This document shows positions 11,559 to 23,142 of a stretch of 64,000 bases of DNA, piece after piece. A model generated the notes under the pieces. The model ran no database searches and was not told where the DNA came from. It worked only from the letters and a program-made list of their open reading frames with translations. Every line of letters starts with the position of its first letter. Position 1 is the first letter of the stretch. Location: contig CAMGYJ010000011.1 of NCBI GenBank assembly GCA_946122785.1, positions 40,264,513 through 40,328,512 of the forward strand, given 5' to 3'. Source of the stretch: Linum tenue. Taxonomy: Eukaryota > Streptophyta > Magnoliopsida > Malpighiales > Linaceae. Position numbers and translations under genes: made by a program.

Positions 11559-14203
11559 TTATTCAGGAGTCCCACTCCATTCCACACCGCCCTCCACGGA
11601 ATCACCTCCACTAACACTTTCCATGAGTACTTTCTGATGGAGAGCATCACGCTCCATATTCTCCATATTGTTCAACAAGTACAGAGCTAGACCAAGCCTC
11701 TCCTCTTCACTGTCAAACTGAAAAATGCAAATAAAGAAGCAATCAGAAAATGACGAAAAACACTTCAATAACAATAATAACAAGATAAGGGAATAAACTA
11801 CCTTCTTCTTCAGTCCCCGGGCACACTCATCCAAATGGCCACCACATGTCATCAACTTCAACACAAACAACCCACAGTCGAACCTGGCCCAAAAACATTT
11901 AAATCGAAAATTCAATCAAATAGCTTATTACAAACAAACCAACTAATGAGAAACTAGAAAGATAAACATACCCATTCTCTTGCCGCGGAGCATTGACCAC
12001 CTCTACGATGGTGAAAGTGCAAAACATCTTGGCTTCGAATCTCCTCATGACTGATTCAAAAAAGATCGAGTCCAGTTCCTTTGCCTACAGCAAGTACATA
12101 ATATGTCAGCATATATACAAATTGAATACATAACATAGCCTTTTAGATGCCCAAGATGACTTACAATCAGTGACACTTTTTCTCCCCTCTTAATTGGATC
12201 GACACAATTTGGAAGTGAGTCCCATATTTCAATCACCTCTTTCTTAAGGTCAAAAACAGAAAGAAAGAAGTGGCTACCCAGCAGCACCGGGACAAAAATC
12301 TGACTTGTACACACATTACTTAAACCTCAACAAAAAATTCTATCCATCACGAAATTCTAAGAGGTTCCAGCATTTGCAACAGTTACCTTCTCACAATCAT
12401 TGAAGTCCCCAGAGCAGTACACTGTTTTAATTCTTTTCTCAGGGTAAGCAAAAACGCGATCTCCGGTTGCACATGCCACCTACAAGAATAGTCATATTAA
12501 ATCGTAATAGTTACACAATCGATTCACTTTTTATGGATACTTAGATAAGGTTCCAATTTTTACGTGCTAACCATTCAGGTTCATAATGTCAATGTCACCT
12601 CTCGAACAGAAGTGCTGAAAATACACTAGTGTGGTATGAGTTTATTGCACAGAAGCAGCCATACAACTTTTAAAATGAAACCTAAAAATTTGGTTTCTGG
12701 AATTTCAAGAAAAATGGGCAACACATCTAGGATTGGGTGGCGCTAGAACTTTTCAATCCATAATTTATCACAAGAATGACAACATATCTGATTCCAGTTT
12801 CAGGTTCCACTCATGACAATAAATTCACACTGAAAAAACAGCACAAAAATTATGGCCTAAAGTTCAAGTTTTTTTAATGACAGACAACAAATTTAAGTGA
12901 CTGGCCGAGATTTTCTAATAACAGCACAAAAATTATGGCCTAAAGTTCAACAGATTTGAACAACCCTATACAATCATTCATAATGAAGACTCTTATAACC
13001 AAAAATAACTTTTAGCATACAGTAGAGTTTGAAATATATCCAATTACCACTTTTAAGGATATGCAAAATAATACCAAATACAACTTATGAACTTACAGCA
13101 AATGCCGGTGGTAAGAACCAATTCATAGGTTTTTCATTTTCCAATTCCGACACCGTTAACAAGTCAACGCACATAGTGATCACCTACACAAATAAACAGT
13201 GTCAAACCACATATCATGTTACACAACTTTGCTCCTTTACTAAGCCATTTATAAATTAAAGAATCAAGATAAGTTGTATACGAACCTGAGTAGACAATGG
13301 TATTTCCGGCACTAATACCTTAAACTCTCCACGGGTTAGATGAAACCATGGAGATCTAACCAGCGCCTCACTACAACCAACAACAGACAATACAAATAAT
13401 TTTTGAGTGCTTTTAACTTGCAGAAAATGAATTATGCTCAATTAATAACAATGTAACACATTTTTTTAATACCTTTCATCCTTGAATGGATAAAAAACGT
13501 GGCTGATCAACCACTGATCCCTTTTTGATAGGGACTTTGTAGTGATGAAGGGGCCGATCACCTTTATTTTGGCATTAGTCCTCTCGGGATCTTTCCGGGT
13601 CCAAATAGGACTCCGCAACCTAATTGGAGACTTTCTAACCGCTTTCCCCTATCATTTAACATATGTATTAAAACACTGATATCACATAAACACAAAAAAC
13701 AAAAGTGTGACTAGGGGTACCTTTCTTCTGCTGACTGTGCTTTTCGTCTCATGTTTACTCCTTGTTGCAAAGGAAAACGAGCTATCCGAGCTTAAGTTCA
13801 CAACTTCGACTTTATCGTCATTCTTCTCCTTTCTACCATTTTCAGAGTTACCACCGAACCTCCCAATCAACAGGTCCCTAAACAAGTGCACTGTTGTCCT
13901 CAAGTCGTTAATATCACCCTTCAACTCCCTTTTCATAGATAGCTGACTTTTTTCCAAGTCAGTCATAAACGAATGCAGGCTCCTGATCTGCATAACCAAA
14001 ACCCACGCATTTAGGTACCCCAAATAAAAAATAACAAAAAAAAAGGAATGCAGGACATTGTACGAATTTCGAAACTTTACCTCATTTGATGCGGCTGCTG
14101 TCTTGTCTAACCTGAAAACAACATTAAAAAAACGAAGCTTCAGCAGGGGCCATAAGACTCAGGAACAAAGGCATTGGAAAACAACTCAAACTAACCCTTC
14201 CAT
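11559..14203 (-). CDS. Ulp1/C48-family SUMO-type cysteine protease, 11 exons, 411 aa, apparently intact
   Basis: Ulp1-like proteases cleave SUMO or related ubiquitin-like modifiers. Exons by eye: 14203-14196, 14111-14081, 13987-13721, 13648-13473, 13370-13286, 13183-13097, 12479-12387, 12299-12165, 12084-11972, 11883-11802, 11717-11559. Every intron is GT-AG and all phases agree, giving 411 codons with no stop. The N-terminal 100 residues are helical and charged. Residues 250-345 carry the peptidase core: His259 (GSHFFLSVFDLKK; family usually HWFL), Asp276 (IWDSLPN), Gln329 (PRQENG, oxyanion hole) and Cys335 (FDCGLFVLKLM), in the correct order and spacing for C48. Start chosen: ATG at 14203, giving MEGLDKTAAASNE; an upstream exon is not excluded. 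Ulp1 domains are common both in host SUMO pathways and as cargo of plant MULEs, and a MULE-type gene lies 2.8 kb downstream on the same strand. Ownership is undecided. Confidence 0.8.
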
Positions 14204-15233
14204 GACACCGATCTTCCTTCTTTTGTTTTCTTCCCGAAAATACGAAGATTATTCCACTCGGATGAGTAGCTTATATAGGAAAAACGTGTTTAGAGTTCTG
14301 ATGAAGTAAGGGGACTGTTACAAAATCTTTTTGTTGTGATTTGTATTTATTAGAAATAAAATTAAATAAACTAATAAGCTTCATAGAAGGTAAATACTTC
14401 TTATCAAAACTCGTGGGTGGGAATCAAAATCCCCTTTTTTTATTAAGTCTCCTAGTCTTCACAATTGTGATATATAAAACTGAAATACTTTAATCATTCT
14501 TTCTTGGCGTGAAAAGTGCAGGGAGCTACAGTAAGGAAAAGAAAAAAACCCCAATCAGAAGCAACGCAAACAACAAGTTGTATGAAACACAAGGTACATG
14601 TGTTGCTTCAGTTTATTTATGGATCAACAGTGAAGACACACCAGATTTGAGGAAAGAAGGTTTAACAGGGATTTAAGGTCGAATGGAAGCATAAGCTTTC
14701 TGAGACCAAGTCTCTTTACTTCTCAAATCCGACTCTTAAAGCTAAAAGAAACAACTTCAGGTCGAATCAGAACAAATTGCCAAGACCCAAAACCATGCCT
14801 AGATGCACAGTCCCGTCAATTTGACCAAAATACGGATAGCTACCTCAGTCTGTGTTGATGCCATTTAATATGTTCCCAACTAGGCATCTACCTGTATACA
14901 TCCACCCTCTCTAGTCTCAACTATGCATCAAACAAGTCATCAATCACCATAAGTATAGAGCTACAACACTTTCAACAGTTGAATATGCTCCCATCTAGGC
15001 ATCTACATACATATATCCACCCTCTCACCTATGCATAAAACAAGTTATCAACCACCATACGAAAAGGAGTTTTAGAGTCAGAGCAGTTAGAGCAAGAGCA
15101 CACAACCTAGCAACATGTCAATTAACCAACCATTCAGACCCATAAGTGATGATTAACAGTTCATAACACATGCATCCACCGAAACCTGCGAATTATCATC
15201 AATCCTTTCCTGTATAACGACTGCTTATGTTAC
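14204..15233. other. No gene seen upstream of the Ulp1 gene
   Basis: AT-rich sequence that probably contains the Ulp1 promoter and 5' UTR. Two imperfect repeats of a phrase like CCCAACTAGGCATCTACCTGTATACATCCACCCTCTC occur at about 14875-14910 and 14990-15026. No coding signal was recognised. Confidence 0.4.
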
Positions 15234-15324
15234 CTTTTACAGAGTCTGCTTCTTCTTTCCTTCTCGCGTAGTCGACCTCCATCCTAGCAACCCGATCTTG
15301 CTCTTTCCGCGTCATTTCCCGATA
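15234..15324 (-). other. Candidate orphan coding exon (charged helix)
   Basis: On the minus strand a 91-bp open block lies between an acceptor-like CAG (15327-15325) and a donor GTAACA (15233 downward). It encodes about 30 residues, YREMTRKEQDRVARMEVDY followed by ARRKEEADSVK, a strongly charged helix or coiled coil. The flanking exons are not found. Its phase does not join the first coding exons of the Ulp1 gene. It may belong to a gene disrupted by the Gypsy element 1 kb away. Confidence 0.4.
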
Positions 15325-16373
15325 CTGTTTGTTAAAAACCAAGTAGATGTGAGATGAATATATGAGGACTTGAATCCAGCCATAACATTGATTTGTGCAC
15401 TATGAAACTCAAAACTTTTTAGACAGCTAGTTTTAGCAGCTGTATTAGCTGCTCATACTGAAACACAATAGATCACGGTTATGCCCATATCAATTTCTTA
15501 GAGGTTCCGCATTAGTTAACATTCATCACACATCATCATTGCAACCTGATTGGAAGGAAAATAGTAAGGTTGGTTCTTTTCAAACTAGTATTTCATCAAG
15601 ACACTTCAGTTGACAAACTCCAAGTAAAAGAGTTGACACAACTATCAATCATTCTACAGACTAATGAGGCATCTCGGAAGATGGTCTTATAAGAACACAA
15701 AACCATTCAGATGACAATCTGAACAGCGATTGTACCAATAAGGAAGAACAGGAAACTGTCCTCCAAAATGCAGAGTGATTCCATAGATCCAGAAGAGATT
15801 CATCTACTAAAAGACTCAGGCACATGATCAGAGTACCATTAGCCTTCTTAAATTTAAAACACATCTTTTGACGCAAGACCTGCACCCAATATTATAGCAA
15901 TCAACAAAATGACTATTTTCCAGATGTACAAAAAGCTTCAAACTTTTTGTGGATTCGACTATTAAAGGGAAAAGGCACAATGTGAAACAGAAAGTTGCCC
16001 TGAAAAATTCAGAATCTAAAGACAACAATATCAGCCTTATTTAAGATTCTTACAACAAAACGTATGAGCCATGTTCTTTCCAAAACTCTAATCATTCAAC
16101 ATCAAGTTTGACACTTTACATCTGATATGCCAATTTCGCCTAATTGACTAAGAGCTCAATAGTCTACTAAACCCAAGTCATCCCATCTTTGCTTCTCCTC
16201 CATCATCTAGTCTTGACTCGTCCTCCAACATGAAAAGAGTGCACTTATTGATCCAGAAGGAAAATCGAGGACATAAATTAGAACTACTTGCTATTTCATT
16301 GCAAACTAAAACATAAAAAGAACTAGGTGAAACTAAAACCAGAGAAATCAAATGTGTGTCCTAAAAGGTGACG
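15325..16373. other. No gene seen; flank of the Gypsy insertion
   Basis: AT-rich sequence with no recognisable coding exon or repeat. It continues on the other side of the retrotransposon at 24569, so before insertion 16378 and 24569 were contiguous. Confidence 0.5.
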
Positions 16374-16378
16374 GTTCA

Positions 16379-17787
16379 TGATAGACCGTCATTTACACAT
16401 GTTTTTACCCCCATTCTTACACCGTTTGAGGTGTTTATTCTCGTGTTTTAGGCCGATTTCACGCTAGGTTGTGCTTGTTTGTGATATTTCAGGTCCTAGT
16501 ACGTGAATGAAGGCTTAGGAGCGAGTCTGGGGTCGATTGGACGAAGAACGGACGAATGGCGAGGTTTTTGGGGAGCTGCACGGGCAGACCATGGAGTCGC
16601 ACGGCCGTGCAAGTGAGCAATATGGCCGTGCGCCTTTTGCCGAGGCCACGCACGGGCAAGCCATGGAAACCACACGGCCGTGCAAAGCGCAACTCTGGCC
16701 GTGCGGTTTTGGCCGAGGCCGAGCACGGGCTGGCCGGGATCCCTGCATGGCCGTGCGAGAAGCCTGAGGATCGAATTAATTGATACGCCGCGTTTTGGAG
16801 CTGCACGGCCAGAATGGTGATGTGCACGGCCGTGCACCCTGGCCGTGCGAGTCGGGAATACCTGGTTTTAGAGCCTATTCCGAGCCAAAAGTGGGAGAAT
16901 CGTGTTTTCAGAGCAAAAACAGAGCCCTAGAGAGAGAAAGTACGAAGAACACACCCTAGAAGCTGTCTTAGAGCTGGATTTCATCGAATCGAGCTTGGAG
17001 ATCGTCATAGGAGTGGAAATCATCGTCCCGGAGCAGATTATCCTCATCGTTATGAGTATGACTAATCCGATTCTTGTTTTCTCTTCTCTCTCTATGGAGT
17101 AGAACCTTTCTCTCACTTGGGTATGAAGAACCCTAGTTCCTTGTGTTAGGGATTTGATTGTAATGACTTGGGATGATATTACTGTTTGATTTTAATCGAA
17201 TGACGCATGTTTAATGAATTGATTTGAGTCTGATCAGCTTTTCTCAATTTCTGCTGCAATCTGAGATAGATAGAATCTGATTAGGTTGTTAGAGCCTCTT
17301 CATTCGATAGTAGGAGATTGGCTATACGAGAGTTAGCCAGTTTCCTGCTTTGTACTGGTGTTCTTCGCGCCAGTAGTGGAGTTCTGTGTTCATAGCCTCA
17401 GCTTTCTCTCCCGGTGAAGACTAGTCGTCTGCCGGGTAGTTAGACTGAGAGGGCTTGGTCAGCTTAAGAGATTCCAAGCTACTGTCGGATCTTTCGCAGT
17501 CTAATCAACAGTAAATCAACCCAGGGAATTGCAATTGAACCTAACTAAGGGGCTAGGGGGACTCAATCCCGAGTGACTCTTGCCTGCTTTAGAAACCGAA
17601 CAATTTACTTCTTTCTTGTTGCTTTTACTTTTCACAACAATCACTCGAACTAGTTTGCTAGATAATAGAGAATCACGGAGTAAGCAGTAGATCTAGACCC
17701 CGGGTTGATAATTGAACTTGCCTGTTACTGCATTCCCAGACTGCGATTACACTTGGTCGCAGTTTGGTGTTGTGTTTTGGCGTGTCA
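16379..17787 (+). repeat. 5' LTR (1409 bp)
   Basis: It begins TGATAGACCGTCATTTACAC and ends TTTTGGCGTGTCA. It is the same as 23143-24563 except for scattered substitutions. The part from about 16570 to 16860 is rich in GCACGGCCGTGC and half-site copies. No LTR-internal gene was found, and the open frames there are repeat shadows. Confidence 0.95.
16574..16852. repeat. GCACGGCCGTGC palindrome cluster in the 5' LTR
   Basis: The 12-base palindrome GCACGGCCGTGC, its near copy CACACGGCCGTGCA, and half-sites (GGCCGTGC, GCACGGGC, GCACGGCC) recur about a dozen times at irregular spacing of 15-40 bases. The same cluster is in the 3' LTR (23338-23630) and a denser one is at 20890-21170. Irregular spacing argues against a simple tandem satellite. 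Confidence 0.9.
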
Positions 17788-17793
17788 AGTTTT

Positions 17794-17811
17794 TGGCGCC
17801 GTTGCCGGGGA
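17794..17811 (+). promoter_or_regulatory. Primer-binding site, tRNA-Asp type
   Basis: TGGCGCCGTTGCCGGGGA starts 7 bases after the 5' LTR. It is the exact complement of the 3' end of plant tRNA-Asp(GTC) including CCA, the primer known for Athila/Cyclops-like elements. Confidence 0.85.
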
Positions 17812-17930
17812 CCCTCTAGGTTATTGGGGAAACGTGATAATTTGTTACTCTAGCTTTTTCTTTATTGCATTTTTCTTTTCCACCTGTGTGCCTTCACGGG
17901 TTGTTTCTGCTGGCTGTTTGCAGGTAGTGC

Positions 17931-20702
17931 ATGACCCGTAGCCAGTCGGGAGATCTACTACCATTAGACCAGGAGCTTGAACGAACTTGCAGGAACTTCA
18001 AGCGGGCTCTAAAGGCACGACTGGCTGCGGAGGATGAGCTATCACAGCTGCAATTAGAAGAAGAAGAAGGCAAGATGGCTGATCCGGAGAACCGTGATGT
18101 GATCCCGGAGGAGCAGACCATGGGATCCTACTGGACCGCCAGGGCTGCAGAAATGAGGTCACCCATTCAACACCCTCATGTCCCAGCCAACAACTTTGAG
18201 GTGAGCACCTCAGTGATCACCATGCTGCGCGGATCAGTGGTGTTCCGTGGTAAGGAGGGAGAGTGCCCTCGATCACATCTCAGGCGATTCCACGAGCTCA
18301 TCGATGGAATCAAGATCAATGGGGTACCAGCAGATGCCATCCAGCTGAGGTACTTCCCATTCACTCTGGAGGGGCAGGCCAAGGAGTGGCTAGACACTCG
18401 ACCTCCGGGCTCCATCACCACGTTCGCCAAACTGGCGGACAAGTTCCTCACCCGCTACCATCCTCCATCCAAGACAGCTGATCTCCAGAAGCAGATTACA
18501 CATTTTTCTCAGGATGAGGATGAGACCATTAGGGATGCTTGGGAGAGGTACACCAGCCTCTTTCTCAGGTGTCCCAACCATGGTTTCAACGATGCGTTCA
18601 ACGTGGGCACCTTCTATCACGCCCTCTTCCCGGAGGACAAGCAGCTGATTGATTCGGTTTGTGGCGGGAACATGCTGACCAAAACCCCGCCACAGCTGAA
18701 TCAACTCTTTGAGGAGATGGCGGAGAACGGTTATGACTGGGGCACTGCCAGGAGATCGCGACGAGCACCTGGACGGGGTGTGCATGCTGTGGGCACCCAG
18801 TCATCTGCTTTGGTGCAGGTGGAATCGAAGCTGGTTTCAGCTATCGATCGTTCTGGTATGATTCCAGGGACCGGACAGCAGCAGGCGATGCTCTGCCAAT
18901 GGTGCGAAAGCACCCATCATACGGTGGAGGACTGCCAGGCGATGAAGGAATCAACCACACCCCAGGAGCAGGTGAACTTCATCAACAATGTCAGGCGCAA
19001 TGACCCCTACAGCAACACGTACAATGAGGGGTGGCGCCAGCATCCTAACTTCTCCTGGGCTGGGCCAAATCCCAAACCACCAGCTCCCCAGGGACCACCA
19101 GGCTCCCAGCGGCCACCATATCAGCCCAGACAGGGGCAATTCCAGCAGCCACAACAGCCTCGTTATCAGCCCATGTAGGGGCACGCTGCTCAATCACAGC
19201 CGCGACCTTTCCAGCAGCCAGGAACAGCCCCTGCTGCCCCAGTGCAGAATGATCAGATGGCTGAACTGCGGGACTTGGTGGGTTCTCTCGCCAGTGTTAG
19301 TGCTCAGAAATTCAACACCTTTGAGCAGTTCATGGAGAAGGCCTCGGGTAAACTCCTAGCTCTTGAAGCTGGTCAGAGAAACACGCAGGCTGTTTTGCAG
19401 GATATCCAGACCCAGCTGGGGAGCGTGGCCCAGGCAGTGGCTCAAAGGGCTCCTGTTACTCTACCCGGGCAGACCATCCCTCATCCGCCGACCCCGGATG
19501 AGAGCTGCAATGCCATCATGACCAGGAGTGGCAAGCTGACTGTTGATCCCCCTGCTCGGGAACCGGAGAGAGAAAGCCCTGTTGCAGCATCTCCAGCGGT
19601 TGAACAAGAAGTAGAGAAGGAGGTTGAGGTGCCTGCACCTAAACCGCAACCATTAGTGAAGGAGTATGTCCCTAAACTCCCTTTCCCTACTCGGTTGCAC
19701 AAAGACAGGCTGGAGGCAGAGTTCGAGAACTTCATGGCCATGCTTAAGAAGCTGAATGTCCAAGTGCCCTTCTTGGAGGCACTATCGCAAATGCCGAAGT
19801 ATGCGAAGTTTCTGAAAGAGCTTCTCTCAAAGAAGCAGAAGCTGAGTGAGCTGGCCATTGTGGAGCTCAGCGAGGAGTGCTCGGCTATTCTGCAGAACAA
19901 GCTTCCGCAGAAGAAAAAGGACCCAGGTAGTTTTACTATCCCGTGCTCTATTGATAAATTGCATGTAGAGAAGTCCTTGGCGGATTTAGGTGCTAGTATC
20001 AATGTTATTCCATATAAATTGTTCATGAAACTAGGCCTAGGTGAACCCCGTGCTACTAGGATGACCCTTCAATTAGCTGACAGATCTGTAGTGCATCCTA
20101 GGGGTATAGTGGAAGACCTTCTGGTTAAGGTTGGCAAATTCACATATCCTGTGGATTTTGTTATCCTGGACATCAGTGAGGACACAGAAGTGCCTCTTAT
20201 ACTGGGAAGGCCTTTCTTGGCCACCGCCAAGGCTCTCATAGATGTGCATGATGGGACCTTAGTTTTGAGGGACGGCGAGGAGCGAATAACGTTTTCTGTT
20301 GCTGACACTATACCTGCTTCGTTACCTCTGCGTGCTGTATCTCACCAGGAGCACGAGTCTGTCGTGTATCCTTCTGTGCTGCCTATTTTGCAGGACCCGC
20401 CTCCCACACCTTCGCCGCCACTCCGGACCACTCTGTCATCCAAAGAACAGATCAAGGAGGAGTGGCGGCCGAAACTGCAGGCAGCTAAGCCCGCTCGAAC
20501 GAAAGCCGGAGACCTCTATGAGCTGGTCCCGCCCCCACCTTGGCCATCCGAGTATTCACTCGCTTGCATCCTACCGGATGGCCAAGTCGAGCTGGCAAAT
20601 GCAGGTGGCCACATTCGTCGCGTGCATGGCCACCATTTGAAGCTGTACCTCAAGAGCGATGTGGATCCGCTCTTGAAGGCACCTGATCCTACACTTCCCT
20701 GA
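17931..20702 (+). pseudogene. Gag-protease polyprotein of the Gypsy element, one in-frame TAG, pol deleted
   Basis: ATG 17931 opens a frame of 923 codons interrupted only by TAG at 19176-19178. Part 1 has the retrotransposon capsid domain (about residues 100-270; LEGQAKEWL, DKFLTRYHPP, LFEEMAENGYDW) and a nucleocapsid knuckle CX2CX4HX4C at residues 322-335 (CQWC..H....C). The TAG lies in a Pro/Gln-rich linker, so it could be a CAG-to-TAG change or a readthrough site. Part 2 has a coiled stretch and then a retropepsin with active site DLGAS (Asp codon 19983-19985), followed by LQLADRS and LILGRPFLAT. DLGAS is usual for this plant lineage. After the protease the frame runs straight into a short tail ending GHHLKLYL, which looks like the end of an integrase C-terminus. 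RT, RNase H and the integrase core are missing without a frame break. Confidence 0.9.
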
Positions 20703-20806
20703 GCATCCATACTGGCGTCCAGCTAAAAGACGGTAAAGCAGCGCTTGTGGGGAGGCAACCCCACCGAGGTTTGCACTTTCTTACTTTTTTTTTCCTTTGA
20801 TTTTGT

Positions 20807-21258
20807 GTGTTTTTGAGTCTTGAGACGTTAATCCAGAGTCCAGTGTCGTTTTTGAGTGAAAATAGGTTGATTTCGGGACTCCAGCAAGTCGCACGGCCAG
20901 AACCTCAACTTGCACGGCCGTGCGGGTATCCCCCCTTGGCCGTGCGAGCTCTCGGCCAAAAGCGCACGGCCAAAAGCGCACATTGCACGACCGTGCGTCT
21001 TGCACGGGCATCACGTTGCCTCGCACGGCCGTGCGGGTATTCCCCTTGGCCGTGCGAGCTCTCGGTAAATGTTGCACGGCCAAATGAGCAAGGTGCACGG
21101 CCGTGAGCGGATCCTCGGCCAGGCCGTGTCGGCCTGCACGGGCAAAAGCAACCCCTGCACGGCCGTGCGCCAGCTGAAGGTGATGATGGTGCGGCTGCTG
21201 CTGCTGATGATGACGCGTTCATGAACGACATCGACCTCGACGATCTTGGCGACGAGTA
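20807..21258 (+). pseudogene. Repeat-derived open frame with acidic C-terminal tail
   Basis: One frame is open from about 20807 to TAG 21256 except for a TGA at 21107-21109. That TGA arises from a single-base change in a GGCCGTGCG repeat unit. The body is translated palindrome repeat (ARP/CGY/HGRA phrases). The last 30 codons change character to Ala/Asp-rich, ending DIDLDDLGDE. It could be the acidic tail of a small third ORF or the C-terminal remnant of a deleted one. No homology is recognised. Confidence 0.35.
20890..21170. repeat. GCACGGCCGTGC palindrome cluster before the 3' end
   Basis: At least four full or nearly full GCACGGCCGTGC sites occur here (about 20913, 21026, 21095 and 21158), with many half-sites. 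A longer unit, GCACGGCCGTGCGGGTATTC followed by CCCTTGGCCGTGCGAGCTCTCGG, is repeated at about 20913-20957 and 21026-21065. It resembles the LTR clusters although it lies outside the LTR. Confidence 0.9.
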
Positions 21259-23142
21259 GGCTGTACTCGTTGCCCGTCTCAGTGTGTTTGTTTTTTTTTC
21301 TTTTTAGACTTTTGTGTGTTTGCTCCATGTGTGCGGAGCTTGAACTTAGAGTCGTTTGTTTTTGTTTTTGGTTTTTCTTTTGTGGTTTGATGTAGCCGTC
21401 TGGGCTAACACTTATCCCTAACGCACGGTGTGCTAGTGTGTTTTTGGTTCGATTTGTGCAGCATTGTCCACTCTCCCGTTCGTTTCTCGCTGACTGGTCC
21501 CCTTCCAGTCCCCCAGCAGTGTTCTTACCCGGTAACATCATTCCCCTTATCTTTCCCTCTACTCCATTGAGGGCAATGTCGTGCTTAAGTGTGGGGGGGG
21601 GGGGGTGCTTTGTATCGGTTGGAATATTTATGATGGTGCTTGGAGCCTAGTCCGCTGTCCGAATCTTACGATTTGAGGGCTCCAAGTACTGCTGTTTGAT
21701 CATATTGGCACTGTGTTTTGATGGATGAATTGATTGGTTTTCGGATTAATGCATGACAACTTGTTTGCGACTAGGACAACCTATGATGAGGACTGAGATG
21801 TGCAGTAGAACGATGTAGGGGTTCAGTTTTTCGACTGTTTGCTTGCCAACTGTGACTTGATCTGACTTGATCTGATTACTTGTTCTTGACAGTCGTTTAT
21901 GCATCTAGTTCAGGGTATCAGAATGTGAGATAGAGCATATAGGTAGCCATGTGAGATTTGAGCCTGCTCGTTTCTTTCTTGTGCGATAGATCCCTCTTCC
22001 ATGATGTGTAGCATTCACGTTGTCACTAGCTAAGATGATGGGGGCATAGGATTAGCCCACGCCCAAAAACTGACTGTCCTGATGTGTCATATCCCCTAGT
22101 CAGCCCCTTTGAGCCGTGTGTTATCCTTTCTTTTGGTCTATAATGAAAAAGAATCACCCTTGTTGCATCTTTTAGAAGGTTCCACAGAGTGGTTTTTTTT
22201 ATATATTCTCTGCTGTTTCTACTAAAGTCTATGTGAGTGTTGGAGGTAGTGCTTAAAAGTTGGGCAGGTGTTTGAAGTTTATGCAGAAGTGGTGGCTCTC
22301 TTAGGAAATGAAAAGAAAAATGAAAGTGAAACAAAGAAACAAATTGAAAGCAAAAGAGAGCCACTACCAAAAATCTGAATAATGCCTAGTAAGTAGTGTT
22401 TCTTAGCAGTCTGGCTTGGAAATGCTGATGTTTATGCCTCCTTCGCTCTTGTGCTCTTAAGATATTGAGTAATGCAGAATAGCAGAAAAAAAATACCGGT
22501 TTGTTTGACGGTGATTGTGTGTTTGGAGAATGTGGAACCTTTTGCTATGAATACTTCCACCACCTAAAAGGCCTTTTCCCCATGTCCAAGACCCTAGCCA
22601 GTCATTTGAACCTGTGTCTAAGACCTCCTGATTAGTTAGTGGTGACACCCCATATGTGAACTCTAGCATTTAGAGGCTGCCATCATGGTGAAGAGATGAT
22701 AGGTATTGAGAGAAATAGCATGCGCATCTTTCGCATCAAATTGTCCTGACCCCACTGGTCGAGAGTGAGTGATTCATTTTCATTTTCTATATGCTCTTGT
22801 ACCCCGGTGAGGACCTAGATTGCTCGGTCTCTATTCTGACGTCTTGAGTTGGATGCATGAGTTGACTGTTTTGAGTAAGTGGTTGAATCAAGTCTAGGTT
22901 GGCCAGTGAACAGAAGGGAGACTCTTCCTTTACTCGATTTGCTGCACTCGAATGTCCTTTGTGGTGGCTGTCCAGGTTGTTATTGAGGTTGTGCATGTAT
23001 TGATGTTTGAAAACCAGTGTGATTCACGTGTTCTGTGCCTTTATGACTTGTCCCCAATGTTGGTTGATTGAAATATGTGAGCTTACCTAGTGTCTGACTT
23101 GGTTTGCTTGGGGACAAGCAAACGGTTAAGTGTGGGGGAGTT
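21259..23142 (+). other. 3' untranslated region of the Gypsy element with two polypurine-type tracts
   Basis: No ORF of note. Near 21565-21605 the sequence TTGAGGGCAATGTCGTGCTTAAGTGT is followed by a run of 13 G. The phrase TTAAGTGTGGGGGAG recurs at 23127-23141, directly before the 3' LTR, and is the functional-position polypurine tract. A duplicated internal tract is known from Athila/Tat-like elements and may prime a second plus strand. Confidence 0.75.

Noticed and set aside
5363..14203. One composite MULE spanning the FAR1-like, Rieske and Ulp1 units
   Set aside because: It is attractive by analogy with Ulp1-carrying MULEs, but I found no long terminal inverted repeats or 9-bp duplication, so it is kept only as a question.
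16489..16837. Overlapping open frames on both strands in the LTR (HGRA/ARPCG phrases)
   Set aside because: They are translations of the GCACGGCCGTGC repeat cluster in several frames, present identically in both LTRs, with no protein family.
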